32,665 bases of DNA from an uncultured Candidatus Melainabacteria bacterium (GTDB lineage Bacteria; Cyanobacteriota; Vampirovibrionia; Gastranaerophilales; Gastranaerophilaceae), in assembly GCA_934700385.1 (NCBI GenBank), contig CAKUXO010000016.1, positions 1 through 32,665 of the forward strand, in the 5' to 3' direction. Made by a program: the position numbers and the translations under genes. This document shows, one piece after another, positions 1-6,883 of the stretch. Positions within the stretch are counted from its first letter, which is position 1. Each line of letters starts with the position of its first letter. The notes below the pieces were generated by a model. It had not been told where the DNA came from. It saw only the letters and a program-made list of their open reading frames with translations, and searched no databases.

Positions 1-222
1 GAATACGCCTGTTAGACCTAAAACTGCGTGAGTTACATTTTTATCAATTTTTTGTCCATTGATTGCTTGACCAATCCCTGGCCAAACTAAAAGTGAACAT
101 AGGCTTGCGCCAACGCTTCTTGCTTTAACTCCTCTGTCGTGACCTTGTGTTGCTTGAGCAGAGGCAGGGTTAAAAAACATAAATGCGCCAAGTAAAATTA
201 ATGCTGATAAAATCTTTTTCAT
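1..222 (-). CDS. Small secreted or membrane protein, 3' truncated by window edge
   Basis: Open reading frame of 74 codons that runs off the left edge, so its C-terminus is missing. It begins with a clear Sec signal peptide: MKK, a hydrophobic core of about 15 residues, then a likely cleavage site after PASA near residue 22. Further on, a hydrophobic stretch contains WPGIGQAINGQ, which resembles the PGxGQxxNGQ turn of TM2/DUF5683-like small membrane proteins. The start ATG (220-222) has a good ribosome site, AAGGAG about 6 bases upstream. It follows the aminopeptidase gene by 15 bp on the same strand, so the two are probably co-transcribed. Function unknown; the TM2-like resemblance is only suggestive. 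Confidence 0.75.
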   Translation of the reverse strand, partial: MKKILSALILLGAFMFFNPASAQATQGHDRGVKARSVGASLCSLLVWPGIGQAINGQKIDKNVTHAVLGLTGVF

Positions 223-237
223 ACTTTCTCCTTTTTC

Positions 238-1725
238 TTAAGATAAAATATAGTTAATTAATGATCTAATCATAACACCTGTTGGTCCAAAAGGTGTTTC
301 TTTATTGGATTTATCAAGATATGCTGTTCCTGCTATATCTAAATGTAGCCAAGAATTTGATTTTGTGAAGTTAGATAAAAACCAAGCAGCGGTTGAAGTT
401 CCTGCTAATCTGCCACCTGTATTTTTCATATCTGCAATTTCAGATTTTAAATTATCTTTTAATTCATCTAAAATTGGCATTTGCCAAGTATTTTCAGCAC
501 TTAGTTTTGAAATTTCAATAAACTTATTAATTTGAGCTTGATTATTTCCCATAACGCCTGTTATGTTATTTCCTAATGAAACTATAACAGCCCCTGTTAA
601 GGTTGCAATATCAATTACTTTATCTACATTTAACTTATCGCAATAGCATAAAGCGTCTGCTAGGGTAATTCTTCCCTCTGCGTCTGTGTTATCAACTTCA
701 ATTGTTTTTCCATTCATCGCAGTTAAAACATCACCTTGTTTATAAGCGGAACCTGAAGTCATATTTTCACAAAGTGCTGAAACAACGTGAAGTTCAACAT
801 CGGCTTCTAGTTTTGCAATCGCTTGAATAATACCTAAAACGCTTGCAGCCCCTGTCATATCTGATTTCATTGTTAACATAGATTGAGCAGGTTTAATGTT
901 CATACCACCTGCGTCAAAAGTTATACCTTTACCAATAAGGGCAATTTTTTTGCGGGGTGTGGTTTTTGGTTTATATGTTAAATGAATGAATTTTGGTTCA
1001 TTAACGCTACCTTGTCCAACCGCTAAAAAGGCATTCATATTAAGGTCTTTAATTTGATTTTTGTTATAAATTTTTGCTTCAAGTTTGTGTTCTTGGGCGA
1101 TTTGATTAGCTAAATCTGCAACATATTTTGGTGTAACAATTTGAGCAGATTCATTAACTAAATCTTTTGCAAACTTCATTGCAAAAGAAGTAAATGCGCC
1201 AATTTGAGCACCTTGTTCAATGTCTGGTGTTATATTTTTATTTATAATTTCAATTGTTTCAATTTTTGGTTTTTTATCGTTTACATATTTATCAAAAGAA
1301 TATAAACCAATTCTTGCGCTTGTTAAAAGCATTTTTGCGCTATCTTTTTTATTAAAGTTGCTTAAAATGCAATTGCAATCAGATGTGTTTTCAATTAATT
1401 CAAAACCTATTGATTGATTTTTTGAGATTGATTTAGCACATCTAGCTGCAGCAGCAACGCATTGAGAATATTTTTTTCTTGTTAAATTTTCTTTTTTACC
1501 TAAGCCCCAAACTAAAACTTTTGTTTTTTCATCAAGTGCCATTTTAAAGTTTTCGTTTAAGCTGCCTTTAATTATTTTATTTGTGAAAACTTGTTCATAT
1601 AGCTTGTTTTTTGATTTAGCATTCATAAAATCAAAAAGCTCGCTTGTTTCCATATTGTTTTCAAATAAAAATAAAACAACTGTATCTGATTGAATTTCAT
1701 CAAAATTTCTTGTTGTAAATCTCAT
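238..1725 (-). CDS. pepA: Leucyl (cytosol) aminopeptidase, peptidase family M17
   Basis: Releases N-terminal residues from peptides in the cytoplasm using two metal ions. The M17 signature NTDAEGR is present, and all expected ligands are visible: the lysine and aspartate of GKGITFDAGG, the lysine of NIKP, the aspartate of KSDMTGAA, and D, E and R of NTDAEGR. Numbered from the upstream ATG at 1737 these fall at K270, D275, K282, D293, D352, E354 and R356, the same numbers as in E. coli PepA. I chose the ATG at 1725 because GGAG sits 6 bases before it, while the ATG at 1737 overlaps that ribosome site. The less conserved N-terminal domain (about 170 residues) is also present, so the protein is full length. 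It lies 13 bp downstream of trmFO and is probably in its operon. Confidence 0.96.
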   Translation of the reverse strand: MRFTTRNFDEIQSDTVVLFLFENNMETSELFDFMNAKSKNKLYEQVFTNKIIKGSLNENFKMALDEKTKVLVWGLGKKENLTRKKYSQCVAAAARCAKSISKNQSIGFELIENTSDCNCILSNFNKKDSAKMLLTSARIGLYSFDKYVNDKKPKIETIEIINKNITPDIEQGAQIGAFTSFAMKFAKDLVNESAQIVTPKYVADLANQIAQEHKLEAKIYNKNQIKDLNMNAFLAVGQGSVNEPKFIHLTYKPKTTPRKKIALIGKGITFDAGGMNIKPAQSMLTMKSDMTGAASVLGIIQAIAKLEADVELHVVSALCENMTSGSAYKQGDVLTAMNGKTIEVDNTDAEGRITLADALCYCDKLNVDKVIDIATLTGAVIVSLGNNITGVMGNNQAQINKFIEISKLSAENTWQMPILDELKDNLKSEIADMKNTGGRLAGTSTAAWFLSNFTKSNSWLHLDIAGTAYLDKSNKETPFGPTGVMIRSLINYILS

Positions 1726-1738
1726 CTTTATCTCCATT

Positions 1739-3073
1739 TTAATTTTCTTCTAATTGTTTTTTAATTTCTTGAATTTTATTAAGCGCCCTATTAGCTCTTA
1801 TTTCATTTTTATATTTTTTATCTTTTAATTTCTTTTTATCGCCAACAACCTCTTTTGTTATCCCCCAATTAGAATTTACAGGTTGGAATTTTTTATGTTC
1901 TTCAAAAGTTATGTAGTCGATTAATGAACCAAGCATTGTTTCATTTGTTAATTCAATCATTGGTTTATTATTTAAAAATCTATCTAGGTTAATTGCTGCC
2001 ATCAAGCCTGTTGAAATGCTTTCACAATAGCCCTCAACACCTGTTAATTGACCTGCAAAAAAGATATTTTCATATTTTTTTGTTTGCAAGAACTTATTTA
2101 AAATTTTAGGTGAATTAATAAACGTATTAGCATGCATTACCCCATAACGCACAATTGAAGCGTTTTCAAGCCCAGGGATAAGTTGAATTAGTTTCTTTTG
2201 CTCGCCCCATTTTAAATTTGTTTGAAAACCAACAAGATTATATAAATTAGCCATTTTGTTATCTTGCCTTAGTTGAACAACGGCATAGAATTGATTTTTC
2301 TTAAAAGTTGTTTCAATTCTTTTATCAAACAAGCCAACGGGTTTCATTGGCCCAAAACGAAGTGTGTCAATTCCTCTTGAAGCCATTACTTCTATCGGCA
2401 TACAGCCTTCAAAATATCCTGCTTCAAAATCTTTTAGAGGTGCTCTTTGCGAGTTAATTAATGTATCATAAAATTTTTCATATTCTTCTTTATTCATTGG
2501 GCAGTTGATAAAATCAGCGTCCCCTTTGTCCCACCTTGAAGCGTAAAATGCTTTTGAAAAATCAATTGAATCTTTTTCAACAATTGGCGCAATAGCATCA
2601 AAAAAATGAAAATTATCTTCCCCAAATTCTTCTTTAATATTTTGAGATAATTCCTTGGCGCTTAATGGGCCTGTTGCAATTATAGTTGGAATAGAGGGGT
2701 CTATTTTTTCATATTTTTCAACTAGAAGATTAATATTTTTATAGCTATCTATAATTTTTTTAATTTCTTCACAAAAACCAAACCTATCAATTGAAAGAGA
2801 ATTTCCTGATGGAACTTTGCAATTGATAGCCGTTTGAAACAAAGTTGAACCAAGCTCAAGCGCTTCTTTTTTTAATAAACCTGAAGCAGATAAAATATCT
2901 GATGAACCTAGGCTATTAGAACAAACAAATTCAGCAGGATAGCTTGTTGTGTGTGCGCCTGTTTGATATTTTGGGCGCATTTCAATTAAATCTATTTCAT
3001 AACCTTTTTTAGCTAAATAAATTGCAGCTTCACTGCCAGCCAAACCGGCACCTATAATTCTTATTTTTTTCAT
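1739..3073 (-). CDS. trmFO: Methylenetetrahydrofolate-tRNA-(uracil-5-)-methyltransferase (FAD, folate dependent)
   Basis: Makes the T54 methyl group (m5U54) in tRNA using methylenetetrahydrofolate and FAD. The N-terminus has the dinucleotide-binding motif IIGAGLAGSEAA. The two conserved cysteines are present: C51 in FVCSNSLGS (same number as in B. subtilis) and about C224 in YFEGCMPIE. The end shows the family GVEGYCESISTGLMAA motif. Length is about 444 residues, normal for the family. An in-frame GTG at 3088 could add five residues, but the ATG at 3073 fits the family N-terminus. No convincing Shine-Dalgarno lies at a normal distance; a TATAAT lies exactly six bases before the ATG, suggesting a leaderless message. 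Followed by pepA. Confidence 0.96.
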   Translation of the reverse strand: MKKIRIIGAGLAGSEAAIYLAKKGYEIDLIEMRPKYQTGAHTTSYPAEFVCSNSLGSSDILSASGLLKKEALELGSTLFQTAINCKVPSGNSLSIDRFGFCEEIKKIIDSYKNINLLVEKYEKIDPSIPTIIATGPLSAKELSQNIKEEFGEDNFHFFDAIAPIVEKDSIDFSKAFYASRWDKGDADFINCPMNKEEYEKFYDTLINSQRAPLKDFEAGYFEGCMPIEVMASRGIDTLRFGPMKPVGLFDKRIETTFKKNQFYAVVQLRQDNKMANLYNLVGFQTNLKWGEQKKLIQLIPGLENASIVRYGVMHANTFINSPKILNKFLQTKKYENIFFAGQLTGVEGYCESISTGLMAAINLDRFLNNKPMIELTNETMLGSLIDYITFEEHKKFQPVNSNWGITKEVVGDKKKLKDKKYKNEIRANRALNKIQEIKKQLEEN

Positions 3074-3079
3074 AAAATA

Positions 3080-3109
3080 ATTATACACCTTAAATAAAAT
3101 TTATCTTAA
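3080..3109 (-). promoter_or_regulatory. Sigma-70-type promoter of trmFO, placed for a leaderless transcript
   Basis: On the minus strand: TTAAGA, an 18-base spacer, then a perfect TATAAT, then six bases and the trmFO ATG. With the usual six to seven bases between -10 and +1, transcription would begin at the A of the ATG. The hexamers are direct reading; the leaderless use is inference. Confidence 0.55.
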
Positions 3110-3136
3110 TAAAAATTAATAATACACTAAAAAAAC

Positions 3137-3163
3137 TAAAGTTTTAAGATAATTTTCCGATAT
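3137..3163 (+). promoter_or_regulatory. Sigma-28 (FliA)-type promoter
   Basis: TAAAGTTT, exactly 11 bases, then TCCGATAT. The enterobacterial FliA consensus is TAAAGTTT-N11-GCCGATAA, so the -35 matches 8 of 8 and the -10 matches 6 of 8 at the canonical spacing. The predicted start of transcription (about 3170) lies just ahead of an AAGGTG ribosome site and the ATG at 3192. A flaG-fliS cluster 2.4 kb away makes a flagellar sigma factor plausible in this genome; the sigma factor itself is not in the window. Confidence 0.65.
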
Positions 3164-3191
3164 TAATTATAGATGAGTTTTAAGGTGAAAT

Positions 3192-3335
3192 ATGTCAAAA
3201 CTAAAAATTAATGCTAAAAATTCGCTTGGATGTAATGACGCTATTTTAAAAGCTATGAGCAAAAGAAGACGACTTGCTTTTAGCGCTATTGCTAACTTGT
3301 GCGAAACTCAACAAAAAATAAGGGTTGTAAAATAA
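3192..3335 (+). CDS. Small basic protein of 47 residues, unknown function
   Basis: Reading frame MSKLKINAK to KIRVVK, with AAGGTG about five bases before the ATG and a sigma-28-like promoter just upstream. The product is basic, with a KRRR patch in its middle, two cysteines, no membrane segment and no signal peptide. It looks mostly helical (AFSAIANLCETQQK). No family recognised. Its stop is 2 bp from the stop of the opposing FtsB-like gene, with no hairpin between. If the promoter is real it would be expressed with late flagellar genes, so a small regulator or export-related factor is possible, but nothing in the sequence proves that. It is real by promoter, ribosome site and fit between neighbours rather than by homology. 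Confidence 0.6.
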   Translation: MSKLKINAKNSLGCNDAILKAMSKRRRLAFSAIANLCETQQKIRVVK

Positions 3336-3337
3336 AG

Positions 3338-3790
3338 TTATTCTGAAATTTTATCTGGAATTGGTTCTTTTGAAAAATTAGATGAAAAATTTTCCAAAAA
3401 TCTTACAAATGCGTTGTCTGGGATTTTTGTTTGTTGTTTTTCTTCTTCATGGGGCTGATTAATGATAATCAAAACTTCATCTTTTGCTGCCATTTTTAGG
3501 TTGTTTCTGGCAATTGATTCAACTTTATACATCGAGCTGAAGTTTTGTATTTCACTTTTTAGGTGTTTATTTCTTGATTCAGCTTTTGCTTTTAAATTTT
3601 CAGCTTTTATTATCTTTGTTTGATAAGCAACAATTTTAGCTAGGTTAATTAAAGCACTTCTTCCAATTTGAAGAACGCAAAAAAGTAAAACAATTGTTAA
3701 AAAAGAATGATAAAATCTTATTCTTCTGATTTTTTTCTTTTGTTGTTTTTGAATTCTAGCTTTAAGATTGTTATAGTTTTCGCTTTTCAT
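3338..3790 (-). CDS. FtsB/DivIC-like septum formation initiator protein
   Basis: 150 residues in the bitopic layout of the FtsB/DivIC/FtsL group: a basic cytoplasmic N-terminus (residues 1-26, with QKKKIRR), one membrane segment at about 27-50, then a coiled coil (about 55-85, AENLKAKAESRNKHLKSEI). After that comes the family-like block VESIARNNLKMAAKDEVLII, comparable to the IEEIAREKLGMVKPGE motif of DivIC/FtsB. Known members join FtsL and FtsQ/DivIB to activate septal peptidoglycan synthesis. The C-terminal 35 residues are not family-typical. The gene lies 26 bp downstream of the asparaginase gene on the same strand. The ATG is preceded by TAAAAT at a six-base gap and by a distant AAGG; either could direct initiation. 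Confidence 0.75.
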   Translation of the reverse strand: MKSENYNNLKARIQKQQKKKIRRIRFYHSFLTIVLLFCVLQIGRSALINLAKIVAYQTKIIKAENLKAKAESRNKHLKSEIQNFSSMYKVESIARNNLKMAAKDEVLIIINQPHEEEKQQTKIPDNAFVRFLENFSSNFSKEPIPDKISE

Positions 3791-3816
3791 AAAATTATTT
3801 TACCTTAAAAAATTTT

Positions 3817-4752
3817 TTAAAGTTGAAATTCGTAATAATATTTTGCAACTTTTTCTTTTTTTTGATTGTAAACCCAGTTTTCACTTTTATAATCAAGCCA
3901 ATTGATTTTATTTAAAATATCAAGAGTTATTAAGCGGCGATATTCATTGTTATTTTGTATCATTTTAACAAGTAAAATTTCATTTAACTCAAAATTATAA
4001 ACAATTACAAAGCCGCCTGCGCCAACTTTAGAAAAAAGTTTTCCTTTTGAAAGTTGAATAATCTCGCTATCAAGGCGGTTGTTGCCTCCAAAAATATATG
4101 GGTGTTTTAGAGCGCTTTTATATAATGGAGAATATTTTTCGTTATTTAAAAAGTTAAAATATCCATTAATTATAGATTTAATATCTAAACCCCATAATGG
4201 CGTGCCGCAACCATCTTTAGTTATAATTGAGCTTTTATAATTTGTTAATTCAACTTGTTTTTTATAGATTAATTTTTGAATGGGGTGATTGATATCTATA
4301 TAATTTTTAATCGGATATCCTAAATAATTTGATATTGCAATCATCATAATGTGTTTTGCGCTGCAATTATTATGGAGTTTTGTTTTAACCCCTCTAAAAC
4401 CTTTCATATCAAGAGGATAATCTTTTTCTATTTCAAGATTATTTATTTTAAGTTTAAATTTTTTAAGAAGATTTTTTAAAACTTCAATGTGTAAGGGGCT
4501 TCCAGAGTGCGAAGCCATAAAAATCGCAAGTTCTTTTTGTGTTAATTTAAATTCTTTAATAAAATCATAATCGCAGATAATTGAAGCCTGAAAAGGCTTA
4601 GCTAAAGACCTCATAAAGCAAATTGTGTTATCATTAAAACCAAGTTGCTTATAAATTTTATTTTCTTTAGCTAAATAAACACTACCTAAAAAATAATTAT
4701 CAAGGTAGCCCTCTCTATAAATTGAAAGAAGTTTTTCAGCTTGATTAGTCAT
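3817..4752 (-). CDS. L-asparaginase of the Rhizobium etli/AnsA (asparaginase II, ReAV) type
   Basis: Hydrolyses asparagine to aspartate and ammonia, by family. It has the three marks of this class, unrelated to E. coli AnsB: RSLAKPFQ near residues 48-55 (the S49-x-x-K52 catalytic pair), ASHSGSPLHIEV near 80-91, and NNCSAKH near 128-134 with C130 and K133. DGCGTP near 180-185 supplies C182. In R. etli ReAV the matching residues are S48/K51 and the zinc ligands C135, K138 and C189, so spacing agrees. At 311 residues it is slightly short for the family (about 330-350). Its start overlaps the preceding gene's end by 8 bp, implying translational coupling. No signal peptide, so cytoplasmic. Confidence 0.85.
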   Translation of the reverse strand: MTNQAEKLLSIYREGYLDNYFLGSVYLAKENKIYKQLGFNDNTICFMRSLAKPFQASIICDYDFIKEFKLTQKELAIFMASHSGSPLHIEVLKNLLKKFKLKINNLEIEKDYPLDMKGFRGVKTKLHNNCSAKHIMMIAISNYLGYPIKNYIDINHPIQKLIYKKQVELTNYKSSIITKDGCGTPLWGLDIKSIINGYFNFLNNEKYSPLYKSALKHPYIFGGNNRLDSEIIQLSKGKLFSKVGAGGFVIVYNFELNEILLVKMIQNNNEYRRLITLDILNKINWLDYKSENWVYNQKKEKVAKYYYEFQL

Positions 4753-5497
4753 TTATTTTCAATAGTTTTTTAAGACGCTTTTTCATGATTAAATTTTCAT
4801 TTTCTAAACGCATCATTTCTTTTTGCATTCTTAAGAATTGATCATTTTTTTCTTCGTCGTTTTCATATTTAATTGAAGTTAAACCGATGTTAAGGCTTAA
4901 ACGTCTTTTTGCTTCATCTTTTAAAAGTAAAAGGCTATCAAGACCTTGGTCTGTAATGAAACCAAGTTTAATTAAAATGCTTGCCATTTTAATGTGTCTG
5001 CCTTCAGAATTAAGAGTCTTTTGATATCTGATTGCTTGTTCTAGTTGAACAGCGTCGATTTTGCCAATTCTTTTTAAGAATTCGCCTGTTTTAATTTTGC
5101 CTGCGATAAACATCGCAACTGCAACATTTTTATTTTTTGAATAATCAACAACGCTTAAAAATTCCATTTCAATTAGTCTGATGAAAAGTTTTGCGCTATC
5201 TGCTAAAGTCCAATTGTTCTTCACTGTTATTTCAAAAATGTTGCACTCATCTAGTGAATCTTGTAAAAAAACATAATATCCATCAGATAGATTATTATTT
5301 CTTTCTAAAAGCTCTTGTTTGCCTTTGAAAGTTACAGTTGGAGTCATAAATTGAAACAATGAATCTGTTTGAAGAAGCTCTTTAAATTCATCTAGCTTTG
5401 TTTCAAGTTCTTCAACGATTTCTTTTGTAATAACTTGTTTGACCCATATTGGTAGATTTCTGATATTTTGTAAGAATAAATCTGATTTTTTTTGCAT
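4745..5497 (-). CDS. Hypothetical protein with GspE/PilB N-terminal-like domain and coiled-coil tail
   Basis: 250 residues, no signal peptide or membrane segment. Residues from about 130 to 195 (TGEFLKRIGKIDAVQLEQAI through LIKLGFITDQGLDSLL) contain two helical repeats of the type found in the N-terminal domain of type II secretion/type IV pilus ATPases (T2SSE_N/MshEN-like, LGEILVKxGxIxxxQL). The last 35 residues form a charged coiled coil. The first 120 residues match nothing I know. The gene is the first of an apparent three-gene unit, overlapping the asparaginase start by 8 bp. AGAGGG about 11 bases before the ATG and TATAAT further up give a plausible start. A regulator or scaffold that borrows the ATPase N-domain fold is possible; no ATPase motif is present. 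Confidence 0.65.
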   Translation of the reverse strand: MQKKSDLFLQNIRNLPIWVKQVITKEIVEELETKLDEFKELLQTDSLFQFMTPTVTFKGKQELLERNNNLSDGYYVFLQDSLDECNIFEITVKNNWTLADSAKLFIRLIEMEFLSVVDYSKNKNVAVAMFIAGKIKTGEFLKRIGKIDAVQLEQAIRYQKTLNSEGRHIKMASILIKLGFITDQGLDSLLLLKDEAKRRLSLNIGLTSIKYENDEEKNDQFLRMQKEMMRLENENLIMKKRLKKLLKIND

Positions 5498-5566
5498 GCC
5501 GTATAATCCCTCTCATTATAAATTATACCCAATATAGATTTTTTTATAAATACATTATATAATTTA

Positions 5567-5594
5567 TTAAAAGATTTGTGAAATAAGTTATAAT
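5567..5594 (+). promoter_or_regulatory. Sigma-70-type promoter of the flaG-fliS operon
   Basis: TTAAAA, a 16-base spacer and a perfect TATAAT, 21 bases before the flaG ATG; GAAAG at 5602-5606 can serve as ribosome site. The hexamers look housekeeping-type, not sigma-28-type. Confidence 0.5.
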
Positions 5595-5615
5595 TATTTA
5601 CGAAAGAAATTTTTT

Positions 5616-6029
5616 ATGGGTTTAGATGGAATATCGATAAATCAAATAAGAAGTATTCAAGACAAAAATTCAAATGAATTGAATTCCATTGTTTTTAATC
5701 CTAAAACCGAAAACACTCGTTCTGTTTCAGGTTTAGATAAAGGAAGAATGGTTGACCCTGATAAGGAAAACAATGAAAACCAAGAAGAATTTGAATTTGA
5801 TTTTAATGAACAAGAAGAAAATCAGCCAGAAGATGACAACTCTGCGATTAAATATGATTTATCAAGAACAGATAAATATTCTCTAACTCTTGATGAAAAT
5901 ACAAATGAAATAGTAATTAAAGAAAAAGATTCGGGTGAGGTTATTCAAAAAATTGACGCTCAAAATTTATCTCGTTTTGTTAATTTTCTTTCAAATACCC
6001 AAGGTGCAATCGTAAATAGGAAATTTTAA
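5616..6029 (+). CDS. flaG: FlaG-family flagellar protein
   Basis: 137 residues. The C-terminal half (about 80-137) carries the FlaG-type strand-turn-strand: YSLTLDENTNEIVIKEKDSG followed by EVIQKI, comparable with the LxFxxDExTGxxVVKVxDxxTGEVIRQIP signature. Residues 1-75 are polar and very acidic (EENNEN..., EEFEFDFNEQEEN) and probably disordered. FlaG proteins affect flagellar filament length or attachment; a precise biochemical role is not established. The gene is directly followed by fliS with no spacer (stop 6027-6029, ATG 6030), as in flaG-fliD-fliS-fliT operons of other bacteria, although fliD is absent here. Confidence 0.75.
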   Translation: MGLDGISINQIRSIQDKNSNELNSIVFNPKTENTRSVSGLDKGRMVDPDKENNENQEEFEFDFNEQEENQPEDDNSAIKYDLSRTDKYSLTLDENTNEIVIKEKDSGEVIQKIDAQNLSRFVNFLSNTQGAIVNRKF

Positions 6030-6506
6030 ATGAATCAATATGTTAAACAATATCAACAGGCAAGCATTGAAACGGCTTCAAGAGAGCAAATTTTAATTAT
6101 GCTTTATGATGGCGCTATTCAATTTTTAAATAAAGCAAAAGTTGCCATGGCAAAAAAAGATATTGAGGAAATTCATAACAATTTAATGGGCGCTCAAAAT
6201 ATTTTAAATGAATTTATAACATCTATGGATGTTGAAGTTGCACCGCAATTAGCTCAAAATTTAATTAGCCTTTATGAATATTTTATTAGAAGACTAGTTA
6301 GAGCTAATATGAAAAAAGAAATCGAACCAATCGACGAGGTTTTAGGGTATTTAAAAAGTCTAAAAGCTACTTGGGAAAAGGCAATTGCACTTGCTCAAAA
6401 AGAAGAAATGGAAAAATATAAGCAAACAAGAAATAATATCGATTTTTCTGATGATTATGATAGTGATGAAGATGATGACGACGATGAGGATGATGAGGAC
6501 GAATAA
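6030..6506 (+). CDS. fliS: Flagellin export chaperone FliS
   Basis: FliS binds the C-terminal disordered part of flagellin in the cytoplasm and prevents early polymerisation. The first 125 residues fit the family: Y-x-x-x-x-I-x-T-A-S at the start (YQQASIETASREQILIMLYD), then GAIQFLNKAK, the I-x-x-x-N-L-x-x-A-Q helix and the L-x-x-L-Y-x-Y-x-x-x-R-L block (SLYEYFIRRLV). Unusually, it ends in an added acidic tail of about 20 residues (DSDEDDDDDEDDEDE) encoded by GAT/GAC/GAG codons; typical FliS is 120-135 residues without it. It begins right after flaG and shares one base with the next start (TAATG). Confidence 0.92.
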   Translation: MNQYVKQYQQASIETASREQILIMLYDGAIQFLNKAKVAMAKKDIEEIHNNLMGAQNILNEFITSMDVEVAPQLAQNLISLYEYFIRRLVRANMKKEIEPIDEVLGYLKSLKATWEKAIALAQKEEMEKYKQTRNNIDFSDDYDSDEDDDDDEDDEDE

Positions 6507-6883
6507 TGCTTGATATTAATGATATTAGTCATCTTAAACTTTTATACGATAAATTTAGAAAAACTAATGAATACATTAAAAAACTTGTCCTAGACCAAGA
6601 TTGGGAAGGCTTAGCAGCTGCAATAGAAAATAAAGAAACTCTTTTAAATCAAATTTTGCAGTTTGAAAAACCAAGAATTAATGAAATAAAAGCAAATGTT
6701 GAATTAATTAACATTAGAAAATATCTTCTTAACCTAGAAAAAGAAAACATTGAGCTTGTTAAAAGTATTAAAAAACAATTGATTTATGAAATGAAAAATG
6801 TTTCAAACGCTAGGAAAATAATTAATGCCTATGCGCCTGAAACATCTTCAACCGTTTCAACTTTTGATATAATCCAAGATTAA
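6506..6883 (+). CDS. FliT/FlgN-like flagellar export chaperone
   Basis: 125 residues, all-helical, cytoplasmic. The block LVLDQDWEGLAAAIENKETLLNQ, then a second long helix ending in NARKIINAYAPE, resembles the FlgN/FliT chaperone group. Position immediately after fliS (one-base TAATG overlap) is where fliT lies in many flaG-fliD-fliS-fliT operons, which favours FliT; the AYAP end is more FlgN-like. FliT binds the filament cap FliD, FlgN binds the hook-filament junction proteins; sequence alone does not decide. The stop abuts the stop of the convergent permease gene, without a visible hairpin. Confidence 0.65.
   Translation: MLDINDISHLKLLYDKFRKTNEYIKKLVLDQDWEGLAAAIENKETLLNQILQFEKPRINEIKANVELINIRKYLLNLEKENIELVKSIKKQLIYEMKNVSNARKIINAYAPETSSTVSTFDIIQD

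Noticed and set aside
3074..3088. GTG at 3088 as trmFO start
   Set aside because: It lies inside the AAGGTG/TATAAT region, adds residues not found in the family, and the ATG at 3073 matches the usual N-terminus.
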